Both the position numbers and the translations under genes were made by a program. This document shows positions 25,217 to 32,825 of a stretch of 36,328 nucleotides of DNA, one piece after another. The first letter of the stretch is position 1, and every line of letters begins with the position of its first letter. Below the pieces are notes generated by a model. That model saw only the letters and a program-made list of their open reading frames with translations, did no database searches and was not told the origin of the DNA. Source of the stretch: a bacterium (GTDB lineage: Bacteria > Acidobacteriota > Terriglobia > Terriglobales > Acidobacteriaceae); NCBI GenBank assembly GCA_026225095.1, contig JAMFSC010000057.1, positions 1 through 36,328 of the forward strand, given 5' to 3'.

Positions 25217-25720
25217 ATGAAGCTCACTGTCTGCCTCCTCGCCTGCCTCGCCGTCGCTCTCTCGCCGCCTGTCGTCGCGCAGAAGCAGACCCCGGACGCA
25301 CTGACCGCCCGCATCCAACGCGATCATCTTCAGCATCTCCGCGCCCAGAACATCGTGCAGGCCGAGCAGGCCCGCGCCCGCCAGCCCCTCTGCTCCAAAG
25401 CTCAGACGACCCTCGAGATCAACACCTGTGACTCCGCCGAACTTGGCCTCACCAACCAGAACTACGTCAAGCTCGTCCGCACCCTCGGAGCCCTGTTCCG
25501 CTCCTCGGAAGACCCCCCCGCCGCCAACCCCACCCGTATCCCCTTCGACGACGCCGAGACTGCCTGGCAAAACTACCGCGACCTCGCCTGCAAAGTCGAC
25601 GGCGACCAATACCAGGGCGGCTCCATCCGCCCGAGCATCGAGATGAGCTGCCAGATCACCGTCACCCGCCATCACATCGATGAGCTCTGGGAACTCTACT
25701 CCAACCTCGGAACCCAGTAG
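25217..25720 (+). CDS. LprI/DUF1311-family exported protein
   Basis: About 167 residues. A signal peptide (LTVCLLACLAVALSPPVVAQ) precedes a domain with the typical order of the lysozyme-inhibitor LprI N-terminal family. It has paired cysteines in CSKAQTTLEINTCDSAEL, a helix with an LxLxYxxL-like pattern, then AETAWQNYRDLACKVD, QYQGGSIRPSIEMSCQ and a final basic helix. Some members inhibit host lysozyme; most have no tested role. A start 60 bases upstream is in frame but would hide the leader. The following 200 bases to the next gene include a degenerate piece of repeat B. Confidence 0.83.
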   Translation: MKLTVCLLACLAVALSPPVVAQKQTPDALTARIQRDHLQHLRAQNIVQAEQARARQPLCSKAQTTLEINTCDSAELGLTNQNYVKLVRTLGALFRSSEDPPAANPTRIPFDDAETAWQNYRDLACKVDGDQYQGGSIRPSIEMSCQITVTRHHIDELWELYSNLGTQ

Positions 25721-25825
25721 CAAAAACGGACGGGGCCTTGACAAAAAAAGCCCTCAAACACCCCCCGGGCCCACCACCCCGCCGCAAGTCGCGAAAAAGT
25801 GCGGTACAGAATCGAAATCGCCAGT

Positions 25826-25885
25826 AAAGACGCACCCCTCACCACGTTTGGTACGTGACCGCTGTCGAGTTTTTCCGTGCAAAGT
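25826..25885 (+). repeat. Degenerate fragment of repeat B upstream of a TPR gene
   Basis: The stretch aligns with the middle of repeat B (from TAAA-CGCACC to GTGCAA). The best block is CGCTGTCGAGTTTTTCCGTG against CGCTGTCCAGTTTTTCCATG, 18 of 20 bases. It ends about 20 bases before a TACAAT -10-like hexamer at 25906-25911, which itself lies 9 bases before the GTG start of the TPR gene. The operator core is absent. Confidence 0.55.
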
Positions 25886-25920
25886 ACCACGACGTGCCGC
25901 ACGAATACAATCGAAACAGC

Positions 25921-27249
25921 GTGAAAACCATCCCCATCCTCGTCGCCCTCCTCCTCTCCCTTCCCGCCCACGCCCAGCTCCCCCCCGGAACCCAGGACGC
26001 GACGCCGAAGCAATCCTTCCCCGACGCCCTCGGCCGTCTCCGCACCGAAGCCAACGACGCGCTCGATAAACAAGACTTCCCCCGCGCCCTCAAGCTCCTC
26101 CTCGAAATGGACCAGCAGAGCTCCCCCGACACCCCCGACCCCCATCTCCTCTACGACCTCGCCTACACCCAGGACGCGCTCGACCAGACCAGCAACGCCG
26201 AATCCACCTATCACCGCGCCATCACCGCCGGTCCCAATCTCCTCGAACCCCACCTCGGCCTGGGCCTCCTGCTCGCGCGCACCGGTTATCTCACCGAAGC
26301 CCACACCGAGCTCTCCACCGCCGCCAACCTGCCCTCCGACAGCCCAGCCACGAAGGCCCGCGCCTACCGCGCCCTCGCGCGCCTCGACCTCAAATCATCC
26401 CCCGACGCCGCCCGCGACGAGCTTCTCCTCGCCCTCAAGCTTTCCCCTGAGACACCCGAAGACACCCTCATGGCCGCTGAATTAGCGGAATCCTCCAATG
26501 ATTCCGCCGAAGCCGCACGAGCCTACCGCCGCATCCTCGCAACCACACCCAACGATCCGCCGGCCACCGCCGCACTCGCTCACCTCCTCTCCAACGCTCC
26601 CTCCGCCAACCCCGCCGAAGCCGAAGCCCTGCTCACGACCGCCCTCACAGCCCACCCCGGCCAGCCCACCCTGACCGCCCAACTCATCACCCTTTACGCC
26701 AGCCAGGGCAAATTCGCACAGGCCATTCCACTCGCCGAAAAGCTCCACGCCGCCAACCCCGCGGACACCGATCTCACCCGTCTCCTCGCCCATCTCTACG
26801 CCCAGTCCGGAGACCCGGCCAAAGCCGATCCCCTCTACGCCGCATTGCTTTCCGCGCATCCCGACCCGACGCTGCTTGACGACCGTGCCGATGCCCTCAT
26901 CCATCTCCACCGTTTCGCCGAGGCCGAAGCCCTCCTCAAGCAGGCGCTCGCCAACCCCGCAGCCTTTCCAGGCAAGGATGAGCTTGGCATCGCCGCCTCC
27001 CACCTCGCCTTCGCCGCCTCCAATAACAACGATCCCACCACCACCTTGCACGCCCTCGATATCCGTGCTACAGTCCTTCCTCAATCAGCGTCCTCTTTGT
27101 TCCTGGCAGCCACCGCGCACGACAAGCTTCACGAATTCAAACAGGCCGCCGATCTATACACCAGGTTCATCGCGGAAGCAAACGGAAAGTTCCCCGACGA
27201 AGAGTTTGAGGCCCGCCATCGTCTCATCGCCATTTCGGCCCGGAAATGA
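25921..27249 (+). CDS. Exported tetratricopeptide-repeat protein
   Basis: About 442 residues from a GTG start that gives a signal peptide (TIPILVALLLSLPAHAQ). The mature protein is made of TPR-like helix pairs: DALDKQDFPRALKLLLEMDQ, LAYTQDALDQTSNAESTYHR, LGLLLARTGYLTEAHTELST, AYRRILATTPNDPPATAALA and LAHLYAQSGDPAKADPLYAA. It is likely an interaction scaffold in the periplasm. No ribosome binding site is visible and a -10-like TACAAT lies close upstream, so the message may have a very short leader. An upstream in-frame start at 25855 lies within repeat-derived DNA and is less likely. Confidence 0.87.
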   Translation: MKTIPILVALLLSLPAHAQLPPGTQDATPKQSFPDALGRLRTEANDALDKQDFPRALKLLLEMDQQSSPDTPDPHLLYDLAYTQDALDQTSNAESTYHRAITAGPNLLEPHLGLGLLLARTGYLTEAHTELSTAANLPSDSPATKARAYRALARLDLKSSPDAARDELLLALKLSPETPEDTLMAAELAESSNDSAEAARAYRRILATTPNDPPATAALAHLLSNAPSANPAEAEALLTTALTAHPGQPTLTAQLITLYASQGKFAQAIPLAEKLHAANPADTDLTRLLAHLYAQSGDPAKADPLYAALLSAHPDPTLLDDRADALIHLHRFAEAEALLKQALANPAAFPGKDELGIAASHLAFAASNNNDPTTTLHALDIRATVLPQSASSLFLAATAHDKLHEFKQAADLYTRFIAEANGKFPDEEFEARHRLIAISARK

Positions 27250-27411
27250 AGCGCAAACGTACCGCGTGACAAGAAAAAGACATTCAGGCAACAGGAAAGC
27301 GCTCACAATCATCGCAGCAGAAATAAGTAATCCTCCCCGAAGAACTACGGGACTGGATTCACCTCCAGTTCCGGCCACGTTCCGCTCGCAGTTGCCTTTC
27401 GAGGTGCACCC

Positions 27412-27903
27412 ATGCGATTCCTCATCGGACCCGTTACCCGCGCCACCGCTCCAGCCGTCTTCGTCCCCGTCCTGGCGCTGATGCTCGCCACTCCCCTATG
27501 TCGCGCCGCCTCTTCAGGCGATGAGATCATTCCGGACTCCGCCGCACTGGCACAACTTGAAGTGCGCGCCTCCCAGGCCAGTCCCCGGGAGCAGTGCTTC
27601 CTCTACACCGAACTCGTGCATGGGATGACCGAGATCGCCGGCAAGCAGATGCTTGAAGGCGAGACCGAGCGCGCCAGCGAGACCCTCAAGCGTGTCGAAC
27701 ACTACGCCAACCTCATTCACCTCGGACTCGCCAAGGACACCAAGCGCCTCAAGAACGCCGAGATGATCATGCACCACACGACCTATCGTCTCGCCGGCTA
27801 CCTCCACGTCGCCTCCAGCGAAGACCGCGCGACCCTCCAGGCCACCCTCAAGCGACTCGACAACGTCCAGAGCGAACTCCTCGACCAGGTCTTCAATCAC
27901 TAA
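27412..27903 (+). CDS. Exported helical protein of unknown function
   Basis: 163 residues. GAGGTG lies five bases before the ATG. The N-terminus is a signal peptide (VFVPVLALMLATPLCRAAS). The mature protein is almost wholly helical (REQCFLYTELVHGMTEIAGK, TERASETLKRVEHYANLIHL) with one Cys. No known family was recognised. The next gene, 74 bases downstream on the same strand, also encodes a small exported helical protein; the two are probably co-expressed. Upstream, 27350-27372 can form a hairpin in the leader. Confidence 0.75.
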   Translation: MRFLIGPVTRATAPAVFVPVLALMLATPLCRAASSGDEIIPDSAALAQLEVRASQASPREQCFLYTELVHGMTEIAGKQMLEGETERASETLKRVEHYANLIHLGLAKDTKRLKNAEMIMHHTTYRLAGYLHVASSEDRATLQATLKRLDNVQSELLDQVFNH

Positions 27904-27977
27904 CGGTCTGTGGGTGGGGTTTTGGTCTCCAGCAACTGCGTCCGCGTTAGAATGAAGCAAGCCACGTCGCGACTCGT

Positions 27978-28517
27978 ATGCTGAAGCTCCTCTCCACCCT
28001 TCTCGCGCTCCTGCTCCTCTCCGGAGTTCCACTCCGCGCCCAGCGTCACGAACCAGCGCTGTCCGAGGCTGAGGTTGAGACCCTCCGCGAAACCGCCTAC
28101 GTCGCCTCCGACCGCATTCTCGCGTTCATCAAGTTCCTCGACCAGCGCAGCGGTTCCATCCAGGATCTCTCCACCAAGCCCCGCCGCCCCGGCCGCGAGA
28201 AGGACATCCACGACCGCTGCGAGCAGTTCACCGCCATCGCCGACGAACTCGACGACAACCTCGACGATTACGGTCCCCGCCACCGCGACCTGCGCAAGGC
28301 TCTCCCCAAGCTCCTCGCCGCGACCGACCGCTGGGCGACCGCTCTCAAGACTCCCCCCGACCATGAGGCCTATAACGTCAGCCGCAAGCTGGCCCTCGAG
28401 GCCGTACGTGATCTCCGCGAGGCCGCAACCACCCTCATCGAAGAGCAGAAGGCCTGGTTCCTCGCGCATCCTCCGCCTAAAGAAGATCCCAACCCCGCCG
28501 TAGAGCGACCAAGGTAA
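27978..28517 (+). CDS. Exported helical protein of unknown function
   Basis: 179 residues with a strong signal peptide (LLSTLLALLLLSGVPLRAQ). The mature protein is acidic and helical (SEAEVETLRETAYVASDRIL, CEQFTAIADELDDNLDDYG), with a second helical half beginning near KALPKLLAATDRW and a Pro-rich end. Its role is unknown. It lies between another helical exported protein and the SprT-like gene, all on the plus strand with short gaps, which suggests a single transcription unit. Confidence 0.75.
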   Translation: MLKLLSTLLALLLLSGVPLRAQRHEPALSEAEVETLRETAYVASDRILAFIKFLDQRSGSIQDLSTKPRRPGREKDIHDRCEQFTAIADELDDNLDDYGPRHRDLRKALPKLLAATDRWATALKTPPDHEAYNVSRKLALEAVRDLREAATTLIEEQKAWFLAHPPPKEDPNPAVERPR

Positions 28518-28623
28518 TGGAGAGCTGACCCTGAGCATCCGACCCTTCCTCGACCGCCTCCACAACCTCCTCGGCCTCTTCCCCGCCGAGCTGGGCCACG
28601 CACCGTCACCTACTCCGCCGTCA

Positions 28624-29364
28624 GTGAAGATCGCCACCGCAAAGCCCAGGTCTCCCCGTGCTAAGCTGACCGGAACCGTGCAACCGCAACTCATCCAGAT
28701 CTTCCAGGAGCAGTACCGCGAGTTGCGCCCACGCGCGCCCATTCCCCCGCTCGACATCCGTTTCCGCCGTTTCACCTCCCTCAACACCACCATCCGCCTG
28801 CGCGAGGGAAGCCTCCACGTCCGCCTGTCGGACCTGCTCGAGCACGCCCCCGAGAACATTCACGTGTCAATCGCCCACATCCTCCTCGCCAAGCTCTACC
28901 GCAAGCCCATCGCTGCCCATCACGCCGACCGCTACCGCGGCCACGTCTCCTCGGAGACCGTCTCCCGCCAGGCCGAGCACATCCGCCAGACCCGCGGGCG
29001 CAAGCGCATCACCACCCCGCACGGCCACCACTACGACCTCAACGAGGTCTTCGAATCGCTCAACGCCCGCTTCTTCCACGGTCTTCTCAGCCGCCCCACC
29101 CTTACCTGGAGCACCCAGCACGCCCGCCGCATGCTCGGCCACTACGACGCCGCCCACAACACGATCGTCGTCAGCCGCGTCTTCGACCGCCCCGATACCC
29201 CCCGCTGTGCCGTAGAGTACCTCCTCTACCACGAGATGCTCCACCTCAAGCATCCGGTCCGGGTCAAGGCGGGCCGCCGCTGCGTCCACTCCCGCGAGTT
29301 CCAGGCCGAGGAGCGCCTCTTTCCCCAACTCGAAGAGGCCAAGGCCTACCTCAAGCTCCTCTAG
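28624..29364 (+). CDS. SprT-like metallopeptidase-type protein
   Basis: 246 residues. The HExxH-type zinc site is HEMLH at 203-207, preceded by the helix AVEYLLYHEMLHLKHP. A later His/Glu stretch (HSREFQAEERLFPQL) may supply the third ligand. The region NEVFESLNARFFHGLLSRP matches the SprT fold start. The N-terminal 100 residues, with a YRELRPRAP segment, are an extra domain of unknown role. There is no signal peptide. The start is a GTG with no ribosome binding site, and the frame stays open back to 28504, so the true start may be upstream. Its TAG stop interlocks with the convergent glycerate kinase stop. Confidence 0.85.
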   Translation: MKIATAKPRSPRAKLTGTVQPQLIQIFQEQYRELRPRAPIPPLDIRFRRFTSLNTTIRLREGSLHVRLSDLLEHAPENIHVSIAHILLAKLYRKPIAAHHADRYRGHVSSETVSRQAEHIRQTRGRKRITTPHGHHYDLNEVFESLNARFFHGLLSRPTLTWSTQHARRMLGHYDAAHNTIVVSRVFDRPDTPRCAVEYLLYHEMLHLKHPVRVKAGRRCVHSREFQAEERLFPQLEEAKAYLKLL

Positions 29365-30533
29365 CCCGAAGCTCGCGCCGCAGCCCAAACCCTCCCAACC
29401 TGCTCCGCCGCATCCGCCACAAGCGCCTCTGCCCCATCCATCGCCGCCGCAAGCGTCATCGGCCCGGGAACCACCGAGAAGCACCCCGCAAACACCTCCC
29501 CTAACGCCGCCAACGCCCCCGGATCCACCGACCCCGACAACAGCGTAGTCGGAACGCCAAACGCCCGCGCCCGCTGGCACACCACGGAAGGAGTCTTCCC
29601 ACTCAACGTCTGCCCATCACTCCGGCCTTCCCCCGTCAACGCCCAGTCAGCCCCCGCAAGCGCCCCATCCAACCCCACCAGGTCCGCCACCACCCCACCA
29701 CCCGACCGCACCTCAGCCCCCAAAATCCGTAGCCCGAACCCCAGTCCACCAGCCGCTCCCGAACCCTCCATCTCCCGAGCCTCCCGACCCAGCGCCCCTT
29801 CCAAAAGCTTCGCGAACCGCAACAGACTCGCATCGAACCGTTCTTTCTCTTCCGCCGATACTCCCTTCTGCCCGCCAAAGACCGCGGTCGCACCACGCTC
29901 GCCGCAAAGCGGATTCTCGACATCGGAAAGCACCGAGATCCTCGACTCCCGCAACCTCGGGTCAAGCCCACTCCCCTCAACGCAGGCAACCCGCGCAAGC
30001 CCCTCCGGATTCGGCTCCACCGCATCTCCCTCCCGATCGAACAGCCCTAATCCAAGCGCCACCAGCATTCCCGCACCAGCATCGTTCGTGCTGCTTCCGC
30101 CGAGCCCAACATGAATCTCCCTGCACCCCTCATCCAGCAACCACCGAATCGCATCCCCAACACCGAGAGTCGAACGCTGCCCCACAGAAGTGGCCATTCC
30201 CACGACATCCGTAATCCCGACGATCTCCGCGACCTCGATCACACCACTTCCATCCTCCAGGATCCCGACCCGAGCCTCCCGCACTTCTCCACCCGCATCC
30301 CGCACAGCCGCGATCCGCAGTTCACCCTTTCCCGCGAGCAGCGCATCGAGCGTCCCTTCTCCGCCATCCGCCATCGGAAGGCAATGGATCGCAGCCGACG
30401 GAAACACCCGCAGAAGTCCGCCCCGAATCGCCTCCGCCACCTGCACAGACGACATTGAACCCTTGAACGAGTCCGGCGCTACAACGATGGTTATCGCCTG
30501 CAACATCGTCGATCCCGATCCGCTCATCTCCAT
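29361..30533 (-). CDS. glxK: Glycerate kinase (GlxK/GarK type)
   Basis: A 390-residue kinase of the glycerate kinase type 1 family, which phosphorylates D-glycerate to 2-phosphoglycerate in the GlxK/GarK group. Signatures are VVAPDSFKGSMSSVQVAEAI at the N-terminus, LPMADGGEGTLDAL, GLGGSSTNDAGAGML and GEGRSDGQTLSGKTP. The ATG is preceded by AGGAGG five bases away. The gene diverges from the aldolase and reductase genes that make its substrate. Its stop codon and that of the SprT-like gene share the palindrome CTAG at 29361-29364. Confidence 0.94.
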   Translation of the reverse strand: MEMSGSGSTMLQAITIVVAPDSFKGSMSSVQVAEAIRGGLLRVFPSAAIHCLPMADGGEGTLDALLAGKGELRIAAVRDAGGEVREARVGILEDGSGVIEVAEIVGITDVVGMATSVGQRSTLGVGDAIRWLLDEGCREIHVGLGGSSTNDAGAGMLVALGLGLFDREGDAVEPNPEGLARVACVEGSGLDPRLRESRISVLSDVENPLCGERGATAVFGGQKGVSAEEKERFDASLLRFAKLLEGALGREAREMEGSGAAGGLGFGLRILGAEVRSGGGVVADLVGLDGALAGADWALTGEGRSDGQTLSGKTPSVVCQRARAFGVPTTLLSGSVDPGALAALGEVFAGCFSVVPGPMTLAAAMDGAEALVADAAEQVGRVWAAARASG

Positions 30534-30557
30534 CTCCTCCTCCTCGCACAGCTAGAA

Positions 30558-30644
30558 CGGACTGCTTGTTGGCATGACGTCGGGCGCCCCACCTTCGCGA
30601 CACGTCTCATCGTCGCTAAGGGGGGCCGGAGCGCCACGGCATCC
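30558..30644 (+). repeat. Extragenic repeat module A, copy 2
   Basis: It matches 24195-24280 and the reverse complement of 34386-34450, with shared blocks GGGCGCCCCACCTTCGCGAC and GCGCCACGG. It lies directly before repeat B copy 3, the same order as at 24195-24404. Confidence 0.65.
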
Positions 30645-30652
30645 AACCTACG

Positions 30653-31020
30653 ACCCTACACCTTCAGCGAATCTGCTCTAAGAGCCCCGGCCCGGATCCG
30701 CGTGCCGGACTGCGACCCGGCTCAGGGGTTCCCCGACGGACCTCATCTGCGCGATAAACGCACCACAGCAGACCACTTTCAAATCAGCGCCCGCTGTCCG
30801 GTTTTTCCATGCGACGGCCCACATTCTGCGCACAAAAAGCTTCTGGTGAAACATTGGTAAATTTCGACCATAGCTCACTAACCCCTTTAGAAAACCATAG
30901 ATGCAGCAAACTCGCGGAAAACGGCGATTTCATACCACTTTATTAGAAATTCCGAACCCTGTGGTCTGACCACTTGGCCGGTAAATAGGGAGGCGAACCA
31001 CCCCTTCAGGAGAACGGTTC
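30653..31020 (+). repeat. Repeat B, copy 3
   Basis: Aligns end to end with copy 1, starting ACCCTACACCTTCAGCG and ending GGAGAACGG. It lies in the divergent region between glxK and the aldolase gene, with its operator-bearing end facing the aldolase. It forms an inverted pair with copy 4 around the aldolase, reductase and prenyltransferase genes. Confidence 0.88.
30962..30972. promoter_or_regulatory. FadR/GntR-type operator-like palindrome in repeat B copy 3
   Basis: TGGTCTGACCA sits in the divergent promoter region of a glycerate-producing gene set. GntR-family proteins commonly control sugar-acid catabolism, so this copy is the most likely to be a working operator. Confidence 0.6.
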
Positions 31021-31037
31021 GAGTACCCCAATGGTAT

Positions 31038-31059
31038 AACCCTATGACATCATAGGGTT
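31038..31059. promoter_or_regulatory. Perfect 22-bp palindrome before the aldolase gene
   Basis: AACCCTATGA and its exact complement TCATAGGGTT are separated only by CA. It is 54 bases upstream of the aldolase start, overlaps a TATAAC that could be a -10, and lies outside repeat B. The symmetric core TATGA-CA-TCATA is plausible for a GntR-family (FCD) operator, though the assignment is inference. Confidence 0.6.
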
Positions 31060-31113
31060 GCCCGCAGGAGACCAGCACAGCCGGGCGCAGTCCAGATCAC
31101 AGAGGAACAGGCA

Positions 31114-31902
31114 ATGTCTGAGACAAATGGCGGTTCAGTCAATAACCGCTTCAAGCAAGCGCTCGCCAACGTCGAGGTTCAGGTCGGCCTTTGGAGCGGG
31201 CTGGCAAGTCCGATCGTGGCCGAGATCATCGCTGGTGCGGGCTTCGACTGGATCGTGGTCGACGGCGAACACGCGCCCAACGACATCTCGACCCTGCTGC
31301 CGCAACTGCAGGCCATGCGTGGCGGAACCGCTGAGCCTGTCTTCCGTGTTCCGTGGAACGACTCCGTGATCATCAAGCGCGCGCTTGACGTCGGTGCGAG
31401 GTCGCTGCTCATTCCTTTCGTCCAGAACGAGGTGGAGGCTCGCCTTGCGGTGGCCGCAACACGCTATCCGCCACTTGGGATTCGTGGGGTTTCGGTCGCT
31501 CCGAGGGCGAACGATTACGGGCGTGTTCGTGGATACCATCCGTCGGCTCATCTCGACACCTGTGTGATCGTGCAGTTGGAGAGTCGCGTGGCGCTCGAGC
31601 ATATTGAGGCGATTGCGGCGGTCGATGGCGTCGACGGGCTTTTCATCGGTCCAAGCGATCTCGCTGCCGATTTTGGCCATCTTGGTGACCCGATGAACGC
31701 AGAAGTTCAGGCGGCGATCACGGACGCTTGCAGGCGGATTCGGGCCACGGGAAAGTCGGCTGGAACGCTTGCGACGGATGTTGAAGATGTCGATCGATTG
31801 TTCGCGCTCGGGTTCAACTTCACCGCCGTTGGAAGCGATGTCGGCACGCTCGCACGCGGAACTGAACGTCTGGCTGCGCGGTTTGCGCCGACTCGAAAGT
31901 AA
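31114..31902 (+). CDS. HpcH/HpaI-family class II aldolase, GarL-like
   Basis: A 262-residue metal-dependent aldolase. The N-terminal part has FDWIVVDGEHAPNDI, typical of 2-dehydro-3-deoxyglucarate aldolase (GarL) and HpaI. The Arg in VFRVPWND, the metal ligands Glu in IVQLESR and Asp in IGPSDLAADFG are in place. It probably splits 2-keto-3-deoxy-aldarate to pyruvate and tartronate semialdehyde; the next gene would reduce the latter. HpaI and rhamnonate-type aldolases are close relatives, so the substrate is inferred from neighbours. Codon use differs from the flanking genes (more CTG, GGT, GTT, CGT). Confidence 0.9.
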   Translation: MSETNGGSVNNRFKQALANVEVQVGLWSGLASPIVAEIIAGAGFDWIVVDGEHAPNDISTLLPQLQAMRGGTAEPVFRVPWNDSVIIKRALDVGARSLLIPFVQNEVEARLAVAATRYPPLGIRGVSVAPRANDYGRVRGYHPSAHLDTCVIVQLESRVALEHIEAIAAVDGVDGLFIGPSDLAADFGHLGDPMNAEVQAAITDACRRIRATGKSAGTLATDVEDVDRLFALGFNFTAVGSDVGTLARGTERLAARFAPTRK

Positions 31903-31924
31903 GATTTCAAAAGGGGAGGACGGG

Positions 31925-32818
31925 ATGGCAAAGGTAGGGTTTATCGGTCTCGGCATCATGGGGCGGCCCATGCTCGGCAACCTGCTGAAGGCGGGTCATG
32001 AGGTGGTTGCTTACGGCATCAACGCCGCCAAGCTGGATGCCTGCGTGACCGATGGGGCGCAGCGTGGCACGTCGAACCGGGACGTTGCGGCGCGCTCGGA
32101 GGTCGTCTTCACAATGCTTCCGGATGGTCCTGAGGTCGAGCAGGCGGTTCTCGGCGAGGATGGCGTGCTGGCCGGTGCTCGGGCTGGAACGCTGGTAGTG
32201 GATATGAGTTCCATCAACCCGCTGGTGTCTCAGAAGATCGGGGCGGCTTGTGCGGAGAAGCAGGTGGAGTTCGTCGATGCTCCGGTGAGCGGTGGTGAAC
32301 CGAAGGCGGTTGAGGGAACGCTGGCGATCATGGTCGGTGGTTCAGACGCGGCGTTCCACCGGGCCGAGCCCCTGCTGAAGGCGATGGGCTCGAAGGTGAC
32401 GCTGACTGGACCAATTGGCGCTGGAAACGTGACCAAACTGGCCAATCAGATCATGGTCGCGTGCAACATCGCCGCGATGGGCGAAGCATTGTCCCTCTCG
32501 ACGCGCTGCGGTCTCGATCCCCAGGTGGTTCTGAACGCGGTCAAGGGTGGACTTGCGGGGAGCACGGTGCTGGATGCGAAAGGACCGATGCTGATTGGGC
32601 GGAACTTCAAGCCAGGGTTCAAGGTTCGTCTGCACGAGAAGGACCTGCGCAATGCCCTGCTAACCGCCGAGGCAAACCACGTTGCGCTTCCGCTGACCTC
32701 GCTGGTACAGCAGATGCTGCTGTCGCTGCTCAGCGAGGGCAAGGGCGACCTGGACCACTCGGCCATTGCGACGGTGCTCGAAAAGCTGTCGAACGTAACG
32801 ATCGAGCGGCCTTCCTAA
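31925..32818 (+). CDS. garR: 2-hydroxy-3-oxopropionate (tartronate semialdehyde) reductase
   Basis: A 297-residue NAD(P)-dependent beta-hydroxyacid dehydrogenase. The Rossmann motif is GFIGLGIMGRPM, the substrate-binding stretch is VDAPVSGGEPKAVEGTLAIM, and the catalytic Lys is in GAGNVTKLANQIMVA. The chosen ATG follows GGGGAGG at five bases; an upstream in-frame start lies inside the aldolase gene. It starts 22 bases after the aldolase stop, so both are one operon. It would reduce tartronate semialdehyde to D-glycerate, the substrate of the divergent glycerate kinase. It shares the CTG-rich codon use of the aldolase. Confidence 0.93.
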   Translation: MAKVGFIGLGIMGRPMLGNLLKAGHEVVAYGINAAKLDACVTDGAQRGTSNRDVAARSEVVFTMLPDGPEVEQAVLGEDGVLAGARAGTLVVDMSSINPLVSQKIGAACAEKQVEFVDAPVSGGEPKAVEGTLAIMVGGSDAAFHRAEPLLKAMGSKVTLTGPIGAGNVTKLANQIMVACNIAAMGEALSLSTRCGLDPQVVLNAVKGGLAGSTVLDAKGPMLIGRNFKPGFKVRLHEKDLRNALLTAEANHVALPLTSLVQQMLLSLLSEGKGDLDHSAIATVLEKLSNVTIERPS

Positions 32819-32825
32819 GTCTGGT

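Larger units (their letters stand above)
30534..31113. promoter_or_regulatory. Divergent control region of the glycerate module
   Basis: This 580-base gap separates glxK (minus) from the aldolase (plus). It holds module A (30558-30644), repeat B copy 3 (30653-31020), the TGGTCTGACCA palindrome, and outside the repeat a second perfect palindrome (31038-31059) near the aldolase. GAGGAA lies six bases before the aldolase start. It should contain promoters for both directions. Confidence 0.6.

Noticed and set aside
30678..30878. Conserved short frame in repeat B starting MFHQKLFVRRMW (also in copies 2 and 4)
   Set aside because: It seems conserved only because the DNA is a repeat. Copy 1 has a stop after about 45 codons, the C-termini differ, and base changes are not biased to silent positions.
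31012..31059. GGTTCGAGTACC resembling the T-arm of a tRNA
   Set aside because: No acceptor, D or anticodon arm fits around it; the equivalent position in the other repeat B copies is not tRNA-like.
30887..31078. Second short frame in repeat B containing EFLIKWYEIA
   Set aside because: Frame is interrupted in copies 2 and 4; it has no ribosome binding site and spans the operator palindrome.
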